The notes beneath the pieces are model-generated. The model ran no database searches, was not told the origin of the DNA, and saw only the letters and a program-made list of their open reading frames with translations. A program made the translations under genes and the position numbers. This document shows positions 24,886 through 33,884 of a DNA stretch of 64,000 bases, piece after piece. Source of the stretch: Phycisphaera sp. (GTDB taxonomy: Bacteria > Planctomycetota > Phycisphaerae > Phycisphaerales > Zrk34); the NCBI GenBank assembly GCA_016125285.1, contig WGMA01000065.1, positions 1-64,000 on the forward strand, in the 5' to 3' direction. How positions within the stretch are numbered: position 1 is the first letter of the stretch; each line of letters starts with the position of its first letter.

Positions 24886-25614
24886 TCAGCCGAACGGCGT
24901 CGAGTTGCGTCGGCGCAGGTGGATCTCGTCGATCACCGCGTTGCCGCGATGACTCACGAGGAACAGCACGGCGTCGGCGATCTCCTCGGGCGTCATGAGC
25001 ACCGACGTATCCAGGTCCGGCCGGGCCGCGGCGACCATCTCCGTGTGCACGCCGCCGGGACAGATCGCATGCACGCGCACGCCGTCGTCCTGCAACTCGC
25101 GGGCGAGCACCTTCGTCAGCCCCATCACCGCGTGCTTCGACGCCGTGTACGCCGCCTGATTCGCGTAGCCCTTCACGCCGACGACCGACGCGATGTTGAT
25201 CACCCACGACACGTCGCGCGCCTTGAGATGTGGGATCGACTCGCGACACACGAGAAACGTCCCGCGTGCGTTGACCGCCATGATGCGGTCGAAGTCGTCG
25301 ACCGTCGTGTCGACAAACGGCGCGAACACGCCGAGCCCCGCGTTGTTGATCACGATGTCTAACTGACCCCACCGTTCGACGGTCTTCGCCACGAGCGCCG
25401 CGACCTGCGCCTCGTCCGTCAGGTCCGTCGCGACGATGAACCCCTCGCCCGGCATCTCCTCCATCATCTCCGCGACAACGTGCAACTCCTTCTCCGACCG
25501 CGCCGCCAGCGCAACCCGGCAGCCCTCCTGCGCGAGCGACAACGCGATGGCCTTCCCAATGCCGCGCCCGGCGCCGGTGACGATTGCGACATGATCTTGA
25601 AGTGCTTCAGACAT
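24886..25614 (-). CDS. short-chain dehydrogenase/reductase (FabG-like)
   Basis: A 242-aa classical SDR. Motifs: VTGAGRGIGKA (TGxxxGxG nucleotide loop), NNAG near residue 87, the catalytic Ser in INIASVVG, and YTASKHA (Y-x-x-x-K), then PGGVHTEM. The arginine after the first strand (AARSEKEL) suggests NADP preference. The substrate cannot be told; FabG-type ketoacyl reductases and 3-hydroxy dehydrogenases look alike. It is the only SDR here and is not near fatty-acid genes. The 3' end abuts the large inverted repeat; the esterase is 99 bases upstream on the same strand. Confidence 0.9.
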   Translation of the reverse strand: MSEALQDHVAIVTGAGRGIGKAIALSLAQEGCRVALAARSEKELHVVAEMMEEMPGEGFIVATDLTDEAQVAALVAKTVERWGQLDIVINNAGLGVFAPFVDTTVDDFDRIMAVNARGTFLVCRESIPHLKARDVSWVINIASVVGVKGYANQAAYTASKHAVMGLTKVLARELQDDGVRVHAICPGGVHTEMVAAARPDLDTSVLMTPEEIADAVLFLVSHRGNAVIDEIHLRRRNSTPFG

Positions 25615-25644
25615 GATGGTCCGGATTATTGGTTTTTGAAGTTC

Positions 25645-25694
25645 GATTTCTGATTGAGTTCCGCAGTGGTGTGCGGGGCTTTAAATCAGAAATC
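25645..25694. repeat. 11-bp inverted repeat in the SDR-esterase gap
   Basis: GATTTCTGATT (25645-25655) and AATCAGAAATC (25684-25694) pair perfectly across a 28-base loop. The gap is AT-rich and unlike the genes around it. It resembles the modular low-GC intergenic repeats at 23435 and 24702 in style but not in sequence. Confidence 0.7.
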
Positions 25695-25713
25695 AAAAAT
25701 CCAAATTCAAAAA

Positions 25714-26628
25714 TCACTTGCTCCCCCACAGCCACCGCATCGTGTCGGGGAAGATCGTGCCGCCGTGGCGGCCGTTGTGGGTGCCTTCGCCGAAGACAAA
25801 CTGGTAGTCGTAGCCCTTGAACTTCAGCGCCGCGGCCATCTGCTGGTTGGACAGCGGCCAGTTGCCGTGCTCGTTGTCGAGGTCGTTGGCGCCGTCCTGG
25901 AGGAAGACGCGGATGGGCTTCTTTTCGGTCTTGCGGATCATGGCGGGGTAGACGTGTCCGCCGCGGATGTTGGTGAACGAGCCGATGTGGCTGACGACGC
26001 AGCCGAACTTGTCGGGCCGGTTCCACGCGACGGTAAACGCGCAGATCCCGCCGGAGGACATGCCACAGATGGCCCACTTGGCGGGATCATCGGCGAGCTT
26101 GTAGTCCTTCTGCACGGCCGGGATGATCTCTTCGAGCAGGAAGCGGGCGTACTGGTCGGTCATCGAGTCGTACTCGAAGCTGCGGTTGGTGTTCTTCCAC
26201 GGGCTGGCGGGCTTGGGCTTGTCGGCGTTGTGGCCGGGATTGATGAACACGCCGATGGTCGGCGGGATCTCGCCCTTGGCGATCAGGTTGTCGAAGACGA
26301 CGGGCACGCGGACGAGTCCGGTATCGCCGCGGTAGGCGTGTCCGTCCTGGAAGACCATGAGGTTGGCGGGCTTGGCCGGGTCGTACTGGGCCGGGACGTA
26401 GAGGTACCAGACCCGCTGGGTGCCCGGGAAGACCTTGCTGTCGTTCCATTCGAGCCTTGTGACGGTCCCTTGTGGTACGCCGTCGTGCCGTTCGGAGTCC
26501 GGTCCGTACTGGTACTGGTCGTCCTGTGGCGCGGCCTGGATGTGCAACGTCAGTGCTCCGTTGAGGGTAAGAATGATGGCGAGGATGAGTCGGCGAACGG
26601 TGGTGTTGGTGATGCCCATGGCAGGCAT
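25714..26628 (-). CDS. secreted esterase (Fes/esterase D-type alpha/beta hydrolase)
   Basis: A 304-aa protein with a signal peptide ([19 protein letters not shown], cleavage near IQAAP). The fold is that of enterochelin-esterase/esterase D proteins: [22 protein letters not shown], nucleophile elbow GMSSGG, an Asp in DGANDLDN and the His in GTHNGRHGG. It probably cleaves ester bonds of sugars, phenolic acids or siderophores in the periplasm. Starts at 26628 and 26619 are equally likely; neither has a good Shine-Dalgarno. Planctomycetes often carry such esterases with glycan-degrading genes, but none is adjacent. Confidence 0.85.
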   Translation of the reverse strand: MPAMGITNTTVRRLILAIILTLNGALTLHIQAAPQDDQYQYGPDSERHDGVPQGTVTRLEWNDSKVFPGTQRVWYLYVPAQYDPAKPANLMVFQDGHAYRGDTGLVRVPVVFDNLIAKGEIPPTIGVFINPGHNADKPKPASPWKNTNRSFEYDSMTDQYARFLLEEIIPAVQKDYKLADDPAKWAICGMSSGGICAFTVAWNRPDKFGCVVSHIGSFTNIRGGHVYPAMIRKTEKKPIRVFLQDGANDLDNEHGNWPLSNQQMAAALKFKGYDYQFVFGEGTHNGRHGGTIFPDTMRWLWGSK

Positions 26629-26780
26629 TATCGGCGCTGGACGCCGCGGGGCAAATGGGCGGCGTTTACGCGGGGAAGATTTCTGCATGCAGTGTTGTCA
26701 GCAGTGGATAACGCAGAGCTTTATGCGTTGAATGATATGTGGCAGAGGGTGAAACTTCGGGCGTCTAGTAGTCAATAGAA

Positions 26781-26803
26781 TGTCAGAGACCTACTATCTG
26801 ACA
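26781..26803. promoter_or_regulatory. 7-bp inverted repeat upstream of the first DUF1592 gene
   Basis: TGTCAGA (26781-26787), nine bases, TCTGACA (26797-26803). It lies about 60 bases before the ATG. It could be an operator or a leader hairpin. Confidence 0.35.
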
Positions 26804-26860
26804 GCCCGCCCCGCTGGCACGGAGGCCGACACGGGCTGCAAGTGAGGAGTTCAACTGGGC

Positions 26861-29806
26861 ATGGACGGCGTTTTTTACCGTCATCGCGACAGTTCAGGGG
26901 CACGAGGGCCGGTCAGCCGTGAGCAGCTCAAGGCATTGGTGCTTTCGGGCAAGCTCAAGGCTTACGACTTCGTGTGGGACGCCCCTCGCGAACGCTGGCT
27001 GCATGTGGCCCAGATCGGCGGCCTGCGTGACTTCCTGCCCGGTCGTCCCGGCGCGGCGCCCGCCAACGAAGTACTCCCCCCTCCCCCCACGCAAGATCAA
27101 CCCGCGCAGGCTCCGGCGAAGGCGGCCGCCCCCGCGACCCCCAAACAACCGGCTCAGCCGACCGCGCAGGCCCCTGCGCAGCCCCCAACGTCACCCGCCA
27201 AGCCCCCTCGCGCCCCCGCAGCGCCCGCCGGCGCACCGTCGCCCGCGGTGATGGGTCCGCGTGAGCGCGCACGGGCGAAGGCGCGTGCGGTGGTGGACGC
27301 ACGCGGACTGACCTCGCCGAGCGTCGCGCCTGCCCAGAGCACGCCGAACACCTCGGGCGACGAGACCGGCGCCGCGCCGACACGCCGTCGGCCGCGCGTG
27401 CTGCGTCGCCTGCTGATCGCCAACGCCGCGGTGTTGGTCCTGCTGCTGGGCGGGTCGTGGGTGTGGTCGCACATGGCCGGCGAAGGCGGCGGGCCGATGG
27501 CCTGGCTTCGCAGCGCGACGAACATCGTGCCGGTCGCTAAGGCCCCGCCGACCGCCGACGAGATCTACCAGTCCGACGTCAAGCCGCTGCTGGAGCAGTA
27601 CTGCTACAGGTGCCACGGCCCCGAGAAGCACAAGGCGAAGCTCAACCTCGCGGAGTTCGGCGACGTCAAGTCGATCCAGGCGAAGCGCAAGCTGTGGCAC
27701 AACCTGTTCAACATGCTGCACACGCGTGAGATGCCGCCCGAGGAAAAGCCGCAGCCGACGGCCGAGGAGCGTGACCGCATCACCGCCTGGCTCGAGGGCG
27801 TGCTGAACAGCTACGACCTCAATGGCCCGATCGATCCCGGTCGCGTGACCATCCGTCGCCTGAACCGCAACGAGTACAACAACACGATCCGCGATCTGCT
27901 GGCGGTCGACTTCCGCCCGGCGGACGACTTCCCGTCCGACGACGTGGGCTACGGCTTCGACAACATCGGCGACGTGCTGTCGCTGCCGCCGCTGCTGATG
28001 GAGAAGTACCTCGACGCCGCGGAGCAGGCCCTGAGCAAGGCGATCGTGGAGAAGCCGAACCCCGAGTCGCCCACGCGGCGCTATTCGCCGGGGCAGATGC
28101 GGGCGGAGGGCGGCGCCAGCGCCGACGGCAGCAGCGCCACGATGTACTCGACGAGCGAGGTGTTCACCAATCACAACTTCCCTGCGAGCGGCAAGTACAC
28201 GATCCGCATCACGGCGTGGGCGAATCAGGCGGGCGACGAGCCGGCGAAGGCGGAGATCCGCATCGACGGCAAGGGCGTGAAGGTCCACGAGGTCAAGGCG
28301 ACGCAGAAGAAGCCCGGCAATTACGAGACGACGGTGCATGTCGACAAGGGCAACCGCCGCCTCGCGGTCGCCTTCATCAACGACTACTACGACCCGCAGA
28401 ACCCCGACCCGAACCGGCGTGACCGCAACCTGTACCTGCACAGCGTGGAGGTGACCGGGCCGATCGACGCCGCGCCGCCGACGCTGCCCGAGTCACACAC
28501 GCGGATCTTCATCGCGTACCCGTCGCAGGAGTTGCCCAAGCGTGACGCCGCCCGGCGTGTGATCGGCCGGTTCGCCACGCGTGCGTTCCGCCGCCCGGTC
28601 GGCGACGACGAGATCAAGGATTTCATGACGCTGTACGACCTGGCCGAGCAGCACGGCGAGACCTACGAGGCGTCGGTGAAGCTGGCGCTGGAGGGCGTGC
28701 TGACGAGCCCGAACTTCCTGTTCCGCGCCGAGCCCGACCGCCCCACCGACGACCCCGACGGCGTGTACCCGCTGAACGATTACGAGGTCGCCAGCCGGCT
28801 GTCGTACTTCATCTGGTCGTCGATGCCCGACGAGGAGCTGTTCAGCCTCGCGTCGCAGGGCAAGCTGCGCGACCCGGCGGTGATCGAGCAGCAGGTGCTG
28901 CGGATGCTGAAGGACAAGAAGGCGATGGCGCTGGTCGACAACTTCGCCGGGCAGTGGCTGCAGCTGCGTCGCTTGCCGGAGATGGCGCCGGACGACAAGG
29001 CGTTCCCGCAGTACGACGACAAGCTGGCGCAGGCGATGGAGAAGGAAGCGAAGATGTTCTTCGCGTCGGTGATGCTGGAGGATCGTCCGATCACGCAGCT
29101 GCTGGACGCGGACTACACATACCTCAACGAGCCGCTGGCGAAGCTGTACGGCGTCCCGGGCGTGACGGGCGACGAGATGCGGCGTGTGGAGCTGCCGGAC
29201 CGCCGGCGCGGCGGCGTGCTGACGATGGGCGCGGTGCTGACCGTCACGTCCAACCCGACGCGCACGAGCCCGGTGCTCCGCGGCAAATACGTCCTGGAAA
29301 ACATCCTCGGCACACCGCCGCCGCCGCCCCCGCCGGACGTGGGCAACCTCAAAGAGATCAAGGACCCGACGCTCTCGCTGCGCGAGCGGATGGAGATGCA
29401 CCGCCAGGACCCCAACTGCGCGTCGTGCCACCGCCGCATGGACCCGATCGGGTTCGGCCTCGAGAACTACAACGGCATCGGGCAGTGGCGTGAGAAGGAC
29501 GGCCAGGCGACGATCGACCCGTCGGGCACGCTGCCGGACGGCGCGACGTTCGCCGGCCCGGCCGATCTCAAGCGGCTGCTGGCCTCACGCGAGCAGGAGG
29601 TCGCCCGCTGCTTCGCCGAGAAAATGCTGACTTACGCCCTCGGGCGTGGTGTGGAAGACTATGATATGCATGCGGTGAGGGATATCACGCTGGGCATGAA
29701 ACGCGACGATTACCGCTTCTCGCGGCTGATGATCGAGATCGCACAGAGCAAACCGTTCCTTTACCAACGCAACCTCAACGCAGACGAGGTGAACGATGAG
29801 CAGTGA
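26861..29806 (+). CDS. planctomycete cytochrome c protein (DUF1587/1595/1592/1588/1585) with a GYF_2 domain
   Basis: A 981-aa protein of the planctomycete multi-domain 'cytochrome c' type. Domains in order: a GYF_2-like domain at 1-60 (GVFYRHRD..ARGPVSREQL), a Pro/Ala linker to about 170, a membrane helix at about 187-207 (RLLIANAAVLVLLLGGSWVW), then outside the membrane the PSCyt1 haem site Cys248-Y-R-Cys251-His252, DUF1587 (RLNRNEYNNTIRDLL), a carbohydrate-binding-like beta domain (about 420-540), DUF1595, DUF1592, DUF1588 with a second site Cys853-A-S-Cys856-His857, and DUF1585. The function of the family is unknown; redox or polysaccharide roles are suspected. The GYF part would be cytoplasmic. 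It overlaps the DUF1552 gene by 11 bases. Confidence 0.93.
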   Translation: MDGVFYRHRDSSGARGPVSREQLKALVLSGKLKAYDFVWDAPRERWLHVAQIGGLRDFLPGRPGAAPANEVLPPPPTQDQPAQAPAKAAAPATPKQPAQPTAQAPAQPPTSPAKPPRAPAAPAGAPSPAVMGPRERARAKARAVVDARGLTSPSVAPAQSTPNTSGDETGAAPTRRRPRVLRRLLIANAAVLVLLLGGSWVWSHMAGEGGGPMAWLRSATNIVPVAKAPPTADEIYQSDVKPLLEQYCYRCHGPEKHKAKLNLAEFGDVKSIQAKRKLWHNLFNMLHTREMPPEEKPQPTAEERDRITAWLEGVLNSYDLNGPIDPGRVTIRRLNRNEYNNTIRDLLAVDFRPADDFPSDDVGYGFDNIGDVLSLPPLLMEKYLDAAEQALSKAIVEKPNPESPTRRYSPGQMRAEGGASADGSSATMYSTSEVFTNHNFPASGKYTIRITAWANQAGDEPAKAEIRIDGKGVKVHEVKATQKKPGNYETTVHVDKGNRRLAVAFINDYYDPQNPDPNRRDRNLYLHSVEVTGPIDAAPPTLPESHTRIFIAYPSQELPKRDAARRVIGRFATRAFRRPVGDDEIKDFMTLYDLAEQHGETYEASVKLALEGVLTSPNFLFRAEPDRPTDDPDGVYPLNDYEVASRLSYFIWSSMPDEELFSLASQGKLRDPAVIEQQVLRMLKDKKAMALVDNFAGQWLQLRRLPEMAPDDKAFPQYDDKLAQAMEKEAKMFFASVMLEDRPITQLLDADYTYLNEPLAKLYGVPGVTGDEMRRVELPDRRRGGVLTMGAVLTVTSNPTRTSPVLRGKYVLENILGTPPPPPPPDVGNLKEIKDPTLSLRERMEMHRQDPNCASCHRRMDPIGFGLENYNGIGQWREKDGQATIDPSGTLPDGATFAGPADLKRLLASREQEVARCFAEKMLTYALGRGVEDYDMHAVRDITLGMKRDDYRFSRLMIEIAQSKPFLYQRNLNADEVNDEQ

Positions 29807-31151
29807 ACGCTGGCGGATTTCACGACGAACACTCCTCCGCGGCATCGGGGCGACGATGGCCCTGCCGATGCTGGACGTGATGGGCGGTAAGGCGATGGCC
29901 GCCGAGGCCGCCAAGGCGCCGCTGCGCACCGCGTTCATGTACATCCCCAACGGCGTGATCGGGCCGGACTGGATGCCCGACATCAGCAAGGTCGGTGCGG
30001 ACTACACGCTGCCCAAGTCGCTCAAGGCGCTCGAGCCTGTGCGTAAGAAGATGCTGGTGATGACGGGCCTGTGTCACGACAAGGCGAAGGCCAACGGCGA
30101 CGGCGCCGGCGACCACGCCCGGTGCGCCGGCACGTTCCTGACCGGCGTGCAGGTCCGCAAGACGGACGGCAAGGACATCCACGCCGGGACGTCCGTTGAC
30201 CAGGTCATGGCTCAGAAGATCGGCATGAAGACGCCGCTGTCGTCGCTGGAGCTGGGCGCCGAAGGCGGCCGCCAGGCGGGCAACTGCGACTCGGGCTACA
30301 GCTGCGCCTATTCGTCGAACATCTCGTGGCGGTCTCCCACGACGCCGAACGCCAAGGAAATCAACCCGCGTGCGGTGTTCGAGCGTCTGTTCGGCGACTC
30401 GAAGGCCGTGGAGTCGAAGCGCGAGGCGGCCAAGCGTGAGCTGTATCGCCGCAGCGTGCTGGACGTCGTGCTGAGCGACGCGAAGGACCTGCGCGGCAAG
30501 GTCAGCAATCACGACCAGCGCAAGCTCGACGAGTACCTCGACTCGGTGCGTGAGATCGAGAAGCGGATCCAGGCGGAGGAAGGCAACGCGCGGGCGAAGC
30601 TGCCGCCGGACCTCGATGTGCCCGAGGGCGTGCCGACCGAGTACGCCGAGCACCTGCACCTGATGATGGACCTGATGGTCGTGGCGTTCCAGACGGACAT
30701 GACGCGCGTGACCACGTTCATGTACTCCAACGCGGGCTCGAACCGTTCGTACCCGTTCATCGGCGTGCGTGAGGGGCACCACTCGCTGTCGCACCACCGC
30801 GGCGACGCCGAGAAGATGGCCCAGCTGCAGAAGATCGACGAGTTCCACATCGAGCAGTTCGCGTACATGCTGCAGAAGATGGACTCGATCAAGGAAGGCG
30901 ACGGCACGCTGCTGGATCACTCGATGATCATGTACGGCAGCGCAATCGGCGACGGCAACCGTCACAACCACGACGACCTGCCCGCGATCCTCGCCGGCGG
31001 CGGCAACGGCACGCTGACCCCCGGCCGCCACGTCCACTACGAGGCGGAAACGCCGATGGCCAACCTGTTCCTGTCGATGCTCGATCGCATGGACGCGTCG
31101 GTGGACCAGTTCGGCGATTCGACCGGCCGCCTCGACCAGCTCAAGGTGTGA
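29796..31151 (+). CDS. DUF1552 protein, Tat-exported partner of the DUF1592 protein
   Basis: A 451-aa protein. The N-terminus has a twin-arginine signal (ISRRTLLRGIGATMALPML), so it is exported folded, perhaps with a cofactor. The body matches DUF1552: MYIPNGVIGPDWMP, VMTGLCHDKA, CAGTFLTGV, then HHSLSHHRGD and the SMIMYGSAIGDGNRHNHDD stretch near the end, which resembles sulfatase/DUF1501-type alkaline phosphatase folds. DUF1552 genes nearly always follow DUF1592 genes in planctomycetes, so the two probably act together. The start overlaps the upstream gene by 11 bases. No metal site can be proved by eye. Confidence 0.92.
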   Translation: MSSERWRISRRTLLRGIGATMALPMLDVMGGKAMAAEAAKAPLRTAFMYIPNGVIGPDWMPDISKVGADYTLPKSLKALEPVRKKMLVMTGLCHDKAKANGDGAGDHARCAGTFLTGVQVRKTDGKDIHAGTSVDQVMAQKIGMKTPLSSLELGAEGGRQAGNCDSGYSCAYSSNISWRSPTTPNAKEINPRAVFERLFGDSKAVESKREAAKRELYRRSVLDVVLSDAKDLRGKVSNHDQRKLDEYLDSVREIEKRIQAEEGNARAKLPPDLDVPEGVPTEYAEHLHLMMDLMVVAFQTDMTRVTTFMYSNAGSNRSYPFIGVREGHHSLSHHRGDAEKMAQLQKIDEFHIEQFAYMLQKMDSIKEGDGTLLDHSMIMYGSAIGDGNRHNHDDLPAILAGGGNGTLTPGRHVHYEAETPMANLFLSMLDRMDASVDQFGDSTGRLDQLKV

Positions 31152-31279
31152 CTCGGCCAGCCACCCCGACCGCGACGACCGCGGTACGGGCTCAGAGGTG
31201 ATCCGCGTTCGTGAACGGGGCATTTGGCCCCCAACCGCCGCTGCCGCCGATCGGGGATGAAAGACCCGACGGTATTCCT

Positions 31280-31285
31280 TATAAT
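31280..31285 (+). promoter_or_regulatory. -10 element upstream of the channel operon
   Basis: A perfect TATAAT at 31280-31285. No good -35 is seen at 16-18 bases upstream (GATGAA). The transcript would start about 80 bases before the channel gene. Confidence 0.4.
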
Positions 31286-31372
31286 GTCGTGCTGGGCTCG
31301 GTTCTTTCAGGGCACGAAACGAACTGATCAGAGTCTGTGTGATGTAACGGTCAGTGCAGCGGAGACCGCTGG

Positions 31373-33046
31373 ATGTACTTCAAGTTCGACTGCCCCCATT
31401 GCGGCAAGAGCCTCAAGGTCAAGGAGGAGAACGCCGGTCAGCGTGCGCGCTGCCCGTACTGCCGCAACTCGATGACGGTTCCCGAGCCGCCCGCGTCGGA
31501 GGACGACCTCGACGCCCTGTCGAGCGCCGCGGTCAACACCGACGACATCCCGATCGCGCGCCCGCGTCGCAAGGCCGCCGGCGGGGAGATCGACGAGCCG
31601 CACGACGGCGAGGAGTCCGACGCCGCCTCGCGCCGACGTCCGCAGCCGGCAGCCGATTCTTCCTCCGAACAGACCGACGGCACCAACGTCTCGCTGCTGC
31701 GCAGCGGCGTGCTCGGCTTCATCCTGCTGGTGGCGTTCTACGGCGTGCTGGTGCTGCCGACCAAGGGCACCGCGTTCGCCGACAAGTTCCTCAAGAGCGG
31801 CATGATCGCGCCGTTCCTCGTGTTCCTGCTCGGCTGGTCGGTCGCCCTGCTCTGGCTCAAGCAGCGTAAGCTCCGCCGCCAGAAGGAGTCGATGCTGTTC
31901 GACGTGCTGCCCAACGAGATCTCCGAGCAGATCACGCCGGACAAGGTCGACGAGTTCACCAGCCACATCCGCTCGCTGCCCGTCAAGCCCGGCGAGAGCT
32001 TCCTGATCAACCGGGTGCTGCGCGGCCTGGAGCACTTCCGCATCCTGCGCAGCAACTCCGAGGTCGCCAGCCGCCTGGCCGTGCAGTCCGACATCGACGC
32101 CGCCGCGGTCGAGTCCAGCTACACGATCGTCAAGGTGTTCATCTGGGCGATCCCGATCCTCGGCTTCATCGGCACGGTCATGGGCATCAGCGAAGCCGTC
32201 TCCGCGTTCTCCGGCAAGCTGTCGACCGCGACCGGCGATCAGGGCACGGCCGCGATCACCGACTCGCTGAACCAGGTCGTGTCCGGACTGGCCTTCGCGT
32301 TCGACACGACGTTCGTCGCGCTGGTGATGTCGATCATCGTGATGTTCCCCACGAGCCTGCTGCAGAAGTCCGAAGAGGACCTGATCAACTGGGTCGACGA
32401 GTACACCAACGAGAACCTGCTCAAGCGGCTCAAGGACAGCGACCTGCCCGACGGCCCCGACAACCACGACGCGGCGATCGACCGCGCCGTCGAGAAGGCG
32501 ATGGTCAAACACCACGCCGAGCTGCAGGCGTGGACGGCGAAGCTCGAAACGATCGGCCGCACCGTCACCGATCAGGTCGTCAAGGGCTGGGACCAGATCA
32601 ACGAGAAGGCCATCACCTCGATGGCGACCAAGCACCAGTCGCTGCTGACGCAGATCGACACGCTCATGCAGCAGATGGCCAAGATGCAGGACGAGCAGGT
32701 CAGCAAGATGCAGGCGGTGTCGGACGCGGTGGAGTCGACGGCCAAGGTCAACGACCGCCGGACGTCGGACTACCAGAAGATCTTCGAGCAGGACATGGAC
32801 CAGCTGGCCGAGAAGCTCGAGCAGGTCATCGAGCGCGTGGCGACGCAGACGACCGACACCGAGCAGCAGATGTCCGAACAGCTCCGCCAGACGTCGGAGT
32901 CGGTGCGGACGCACGTCGAGGGGCTCGAGGCGGGCATCAGCTCGCTGAACCGCGTGCTCGAGCAGCTCGGTGAGAAGCAGGTGGTGATCCGCGTAGAGCA
33001 GCCTGAGCGCAAGCGGTGGTTCTTCGGTCGACGCAACGGGGCCTGA
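31373..33046 (+). CDS. MotA/TolQ/ExbB-type channel protein with zinc ribbon and long coiled-coil tail
   Basis: A 557-aa protein. Residues 7-30 form a zinc ribbon (CPHC ... CPYC). Four membrane helices follow at about 108-127, 144-162, 253-275 and 306-330. The last two carry the family signature: IPILGFIGTVMGISEAV (compare TolQ 'LGLFGTVWGI') and GLAFAFDTTFVALVMSII. From about 340 to 535 a cytoplasmic coiled coil (MQQMAKMQDEQVSKMQ and on) extends far beyond the usual MotA or TolQ. The end is basic (RKRWFFGRRNGA). Such proteins form a pentamer that lets ions drive a dimeric B subunit. Two B-type genes follow at once. The first gap is 4 bases. Confidence 0.88.
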   Translation: MYFKFDCPHCGKSLKVKEENAGQRARCPYCRNSMTVPEPPASEDDLDALSSAAVNTDDIPIARPRRKAAGGEIDEPHDGEESDAASRRRPQPAADSSSEQTDGTNVSLLRSGVLGFILLVAFYGVLVLPTKGTAFADKFLKSGMIAPFLVFLLGWSVALLWLKQRKLRRQKESMLFDVLPNEISEQITPDKVDEFTSHIRSLPVKPGESFLINRVLRGLEHFRILRSNSEVASRLAVQSDIDAAAVESSYTIVKVFIWAIPILGFIGTVMGISEAVSAFSGKLSTATGDQGTAAITDSLNQVVSGLAFAFDTTFVALVMSIIVMFPTSLLQKSEEDLINWVDEYTNENLLKRLKDSDLPDGPDNHDAAIDRAVEKAMVKHHAELQAWTAKLETIGRTVTDQVVKGWDQINEKAITSMATKHQSLLTQIDTLMQQMAKMQDEQVSKMQAVSDAVESTAKVNDRRTSDYQKIFEQDMDQLAEKLEQVIERVATQTTDTEQQMSEQLRQTSESVRTHVEGLEAGISSLNRVLEQLGEKQVVIRVEQPERKRWFFGRRNGA

Positions 33047-33050
33047 ACCC

Positions 33051-33875
33051 ATGGGCAGACGACGCAACAAGTCCGCGCCTTCGATCTCGCTGTTTCCGTT
33101 CCTCAGCATCCTCGCCTGCGTGATCGGCGTGCTGACGCTGCTGATCTCGGCGCTGGCGCTGGGTCAGATCGATCCGTCCGCGGTCGAAGAGGCCGAGCAG
33201 CGATTCGTCGAACAGGAGCAGCGTGCGGCGCAGCACGAGGCGTTGTCGCAGGGCATCATCACCGCGAATGACCGCATCACCGAGCTCAAGCGGATGATCA
33301 CCGAGGCGGAGACGGCGCAGAAGCAGGTGGCGGCGGCGCGGGCGGAGCTGGAGCAGCTCGAGGCCGAGCGTCAGAAGATGCTGGCCAAGGCGAACGACAA
33401 GACCAGCGCCAACCTGCTGGCCGAAGCGAACCGCCTGCGTGTGCGGGTCGCGGAGCTCGAGCCCGAGCTGAAGGAAACGAAGGAAAAGATCGCCGAGCTG
33501 AAGGCGGAGCTGGCCGACCGTCGCAAGCCGCCGGAGCCCGCGAAGGTGATGATCCGGCCGGGCGGGTCGGGCGTCGGGCTGGACCCGTCGTTCGTGGAGT
33601 GCGCCTACAGCAGCGTGGTGATCTACGAGGGCGACAAGCCGCAGCGCGTGCGCCGGGCGGACCTGGCGACCAGCGACGTGTTCATCGACCTGCTGAAGCG
33701 CGTCGCCGAGCGGCCCGACGGCACGATCATCTTTCTCGTGCGCACCGACGGCCTGGGCACCTACTACACCGCACGCTCTATCGCCCGCGCGAACTACGTC
33801 CGCAACGGCAAGCTGCCGGTTGTCGGCGACGGCGAGATCGACCTGACACTGTTCAACGCGATCAAGAAGCACTGA
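33051..33875 (+). CDS. MotB/ExbD-like B subunit lacking the membrane aspartate
   Basis: A 274-aa single-pass protein. A basic start (MGRRRNKSAP) leads to one membrane helix (about 13-37, SLFPFLSILACVIGVLTLLI). In ExbD, TolR and MotB the helix begins with an aspartate that carries the proton (P-F-I/L-D-V-M); here Ser19 is at that place. A coiled coil follows (about 45-160, EEAEQRFVEQEQRAAQHEAL), then a small C-terminal domain (about 175-274, CAYSSVVIYEGDKPQ ... YYTARSIARANYV) that I do not recognise. It is 4 bases from the channel gene and 9 from the next one, so all three are co-transcribed. No OmpA-type peptidoglycan domain is evident. Confidence 0.8.
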   Translation: MGRRRNKSAPSISLFPFLSILACVIGVLTLLISALALGQIDPSAVEEAEQRFVEQEQRAAQHEALSQGIITANDRITELKRMITEAETAQKQVAAARAELEQLEAERQKMLAKANDKTSANLLAEANRLRVRVAELEPELKETKEKIAELKAELADRRKPPEPAKVMIRPGGSGVGLDPSFVECAYSSVVIYEGDKPQRVRRADLATSDVFIDLLKRVAERPDGTIIFLVRTDGLGTYYTARSIARANYVRNGKLPVVGDGEIDLTLFNAIKKH

Positions 33876-33884
33876 GCTCACACG

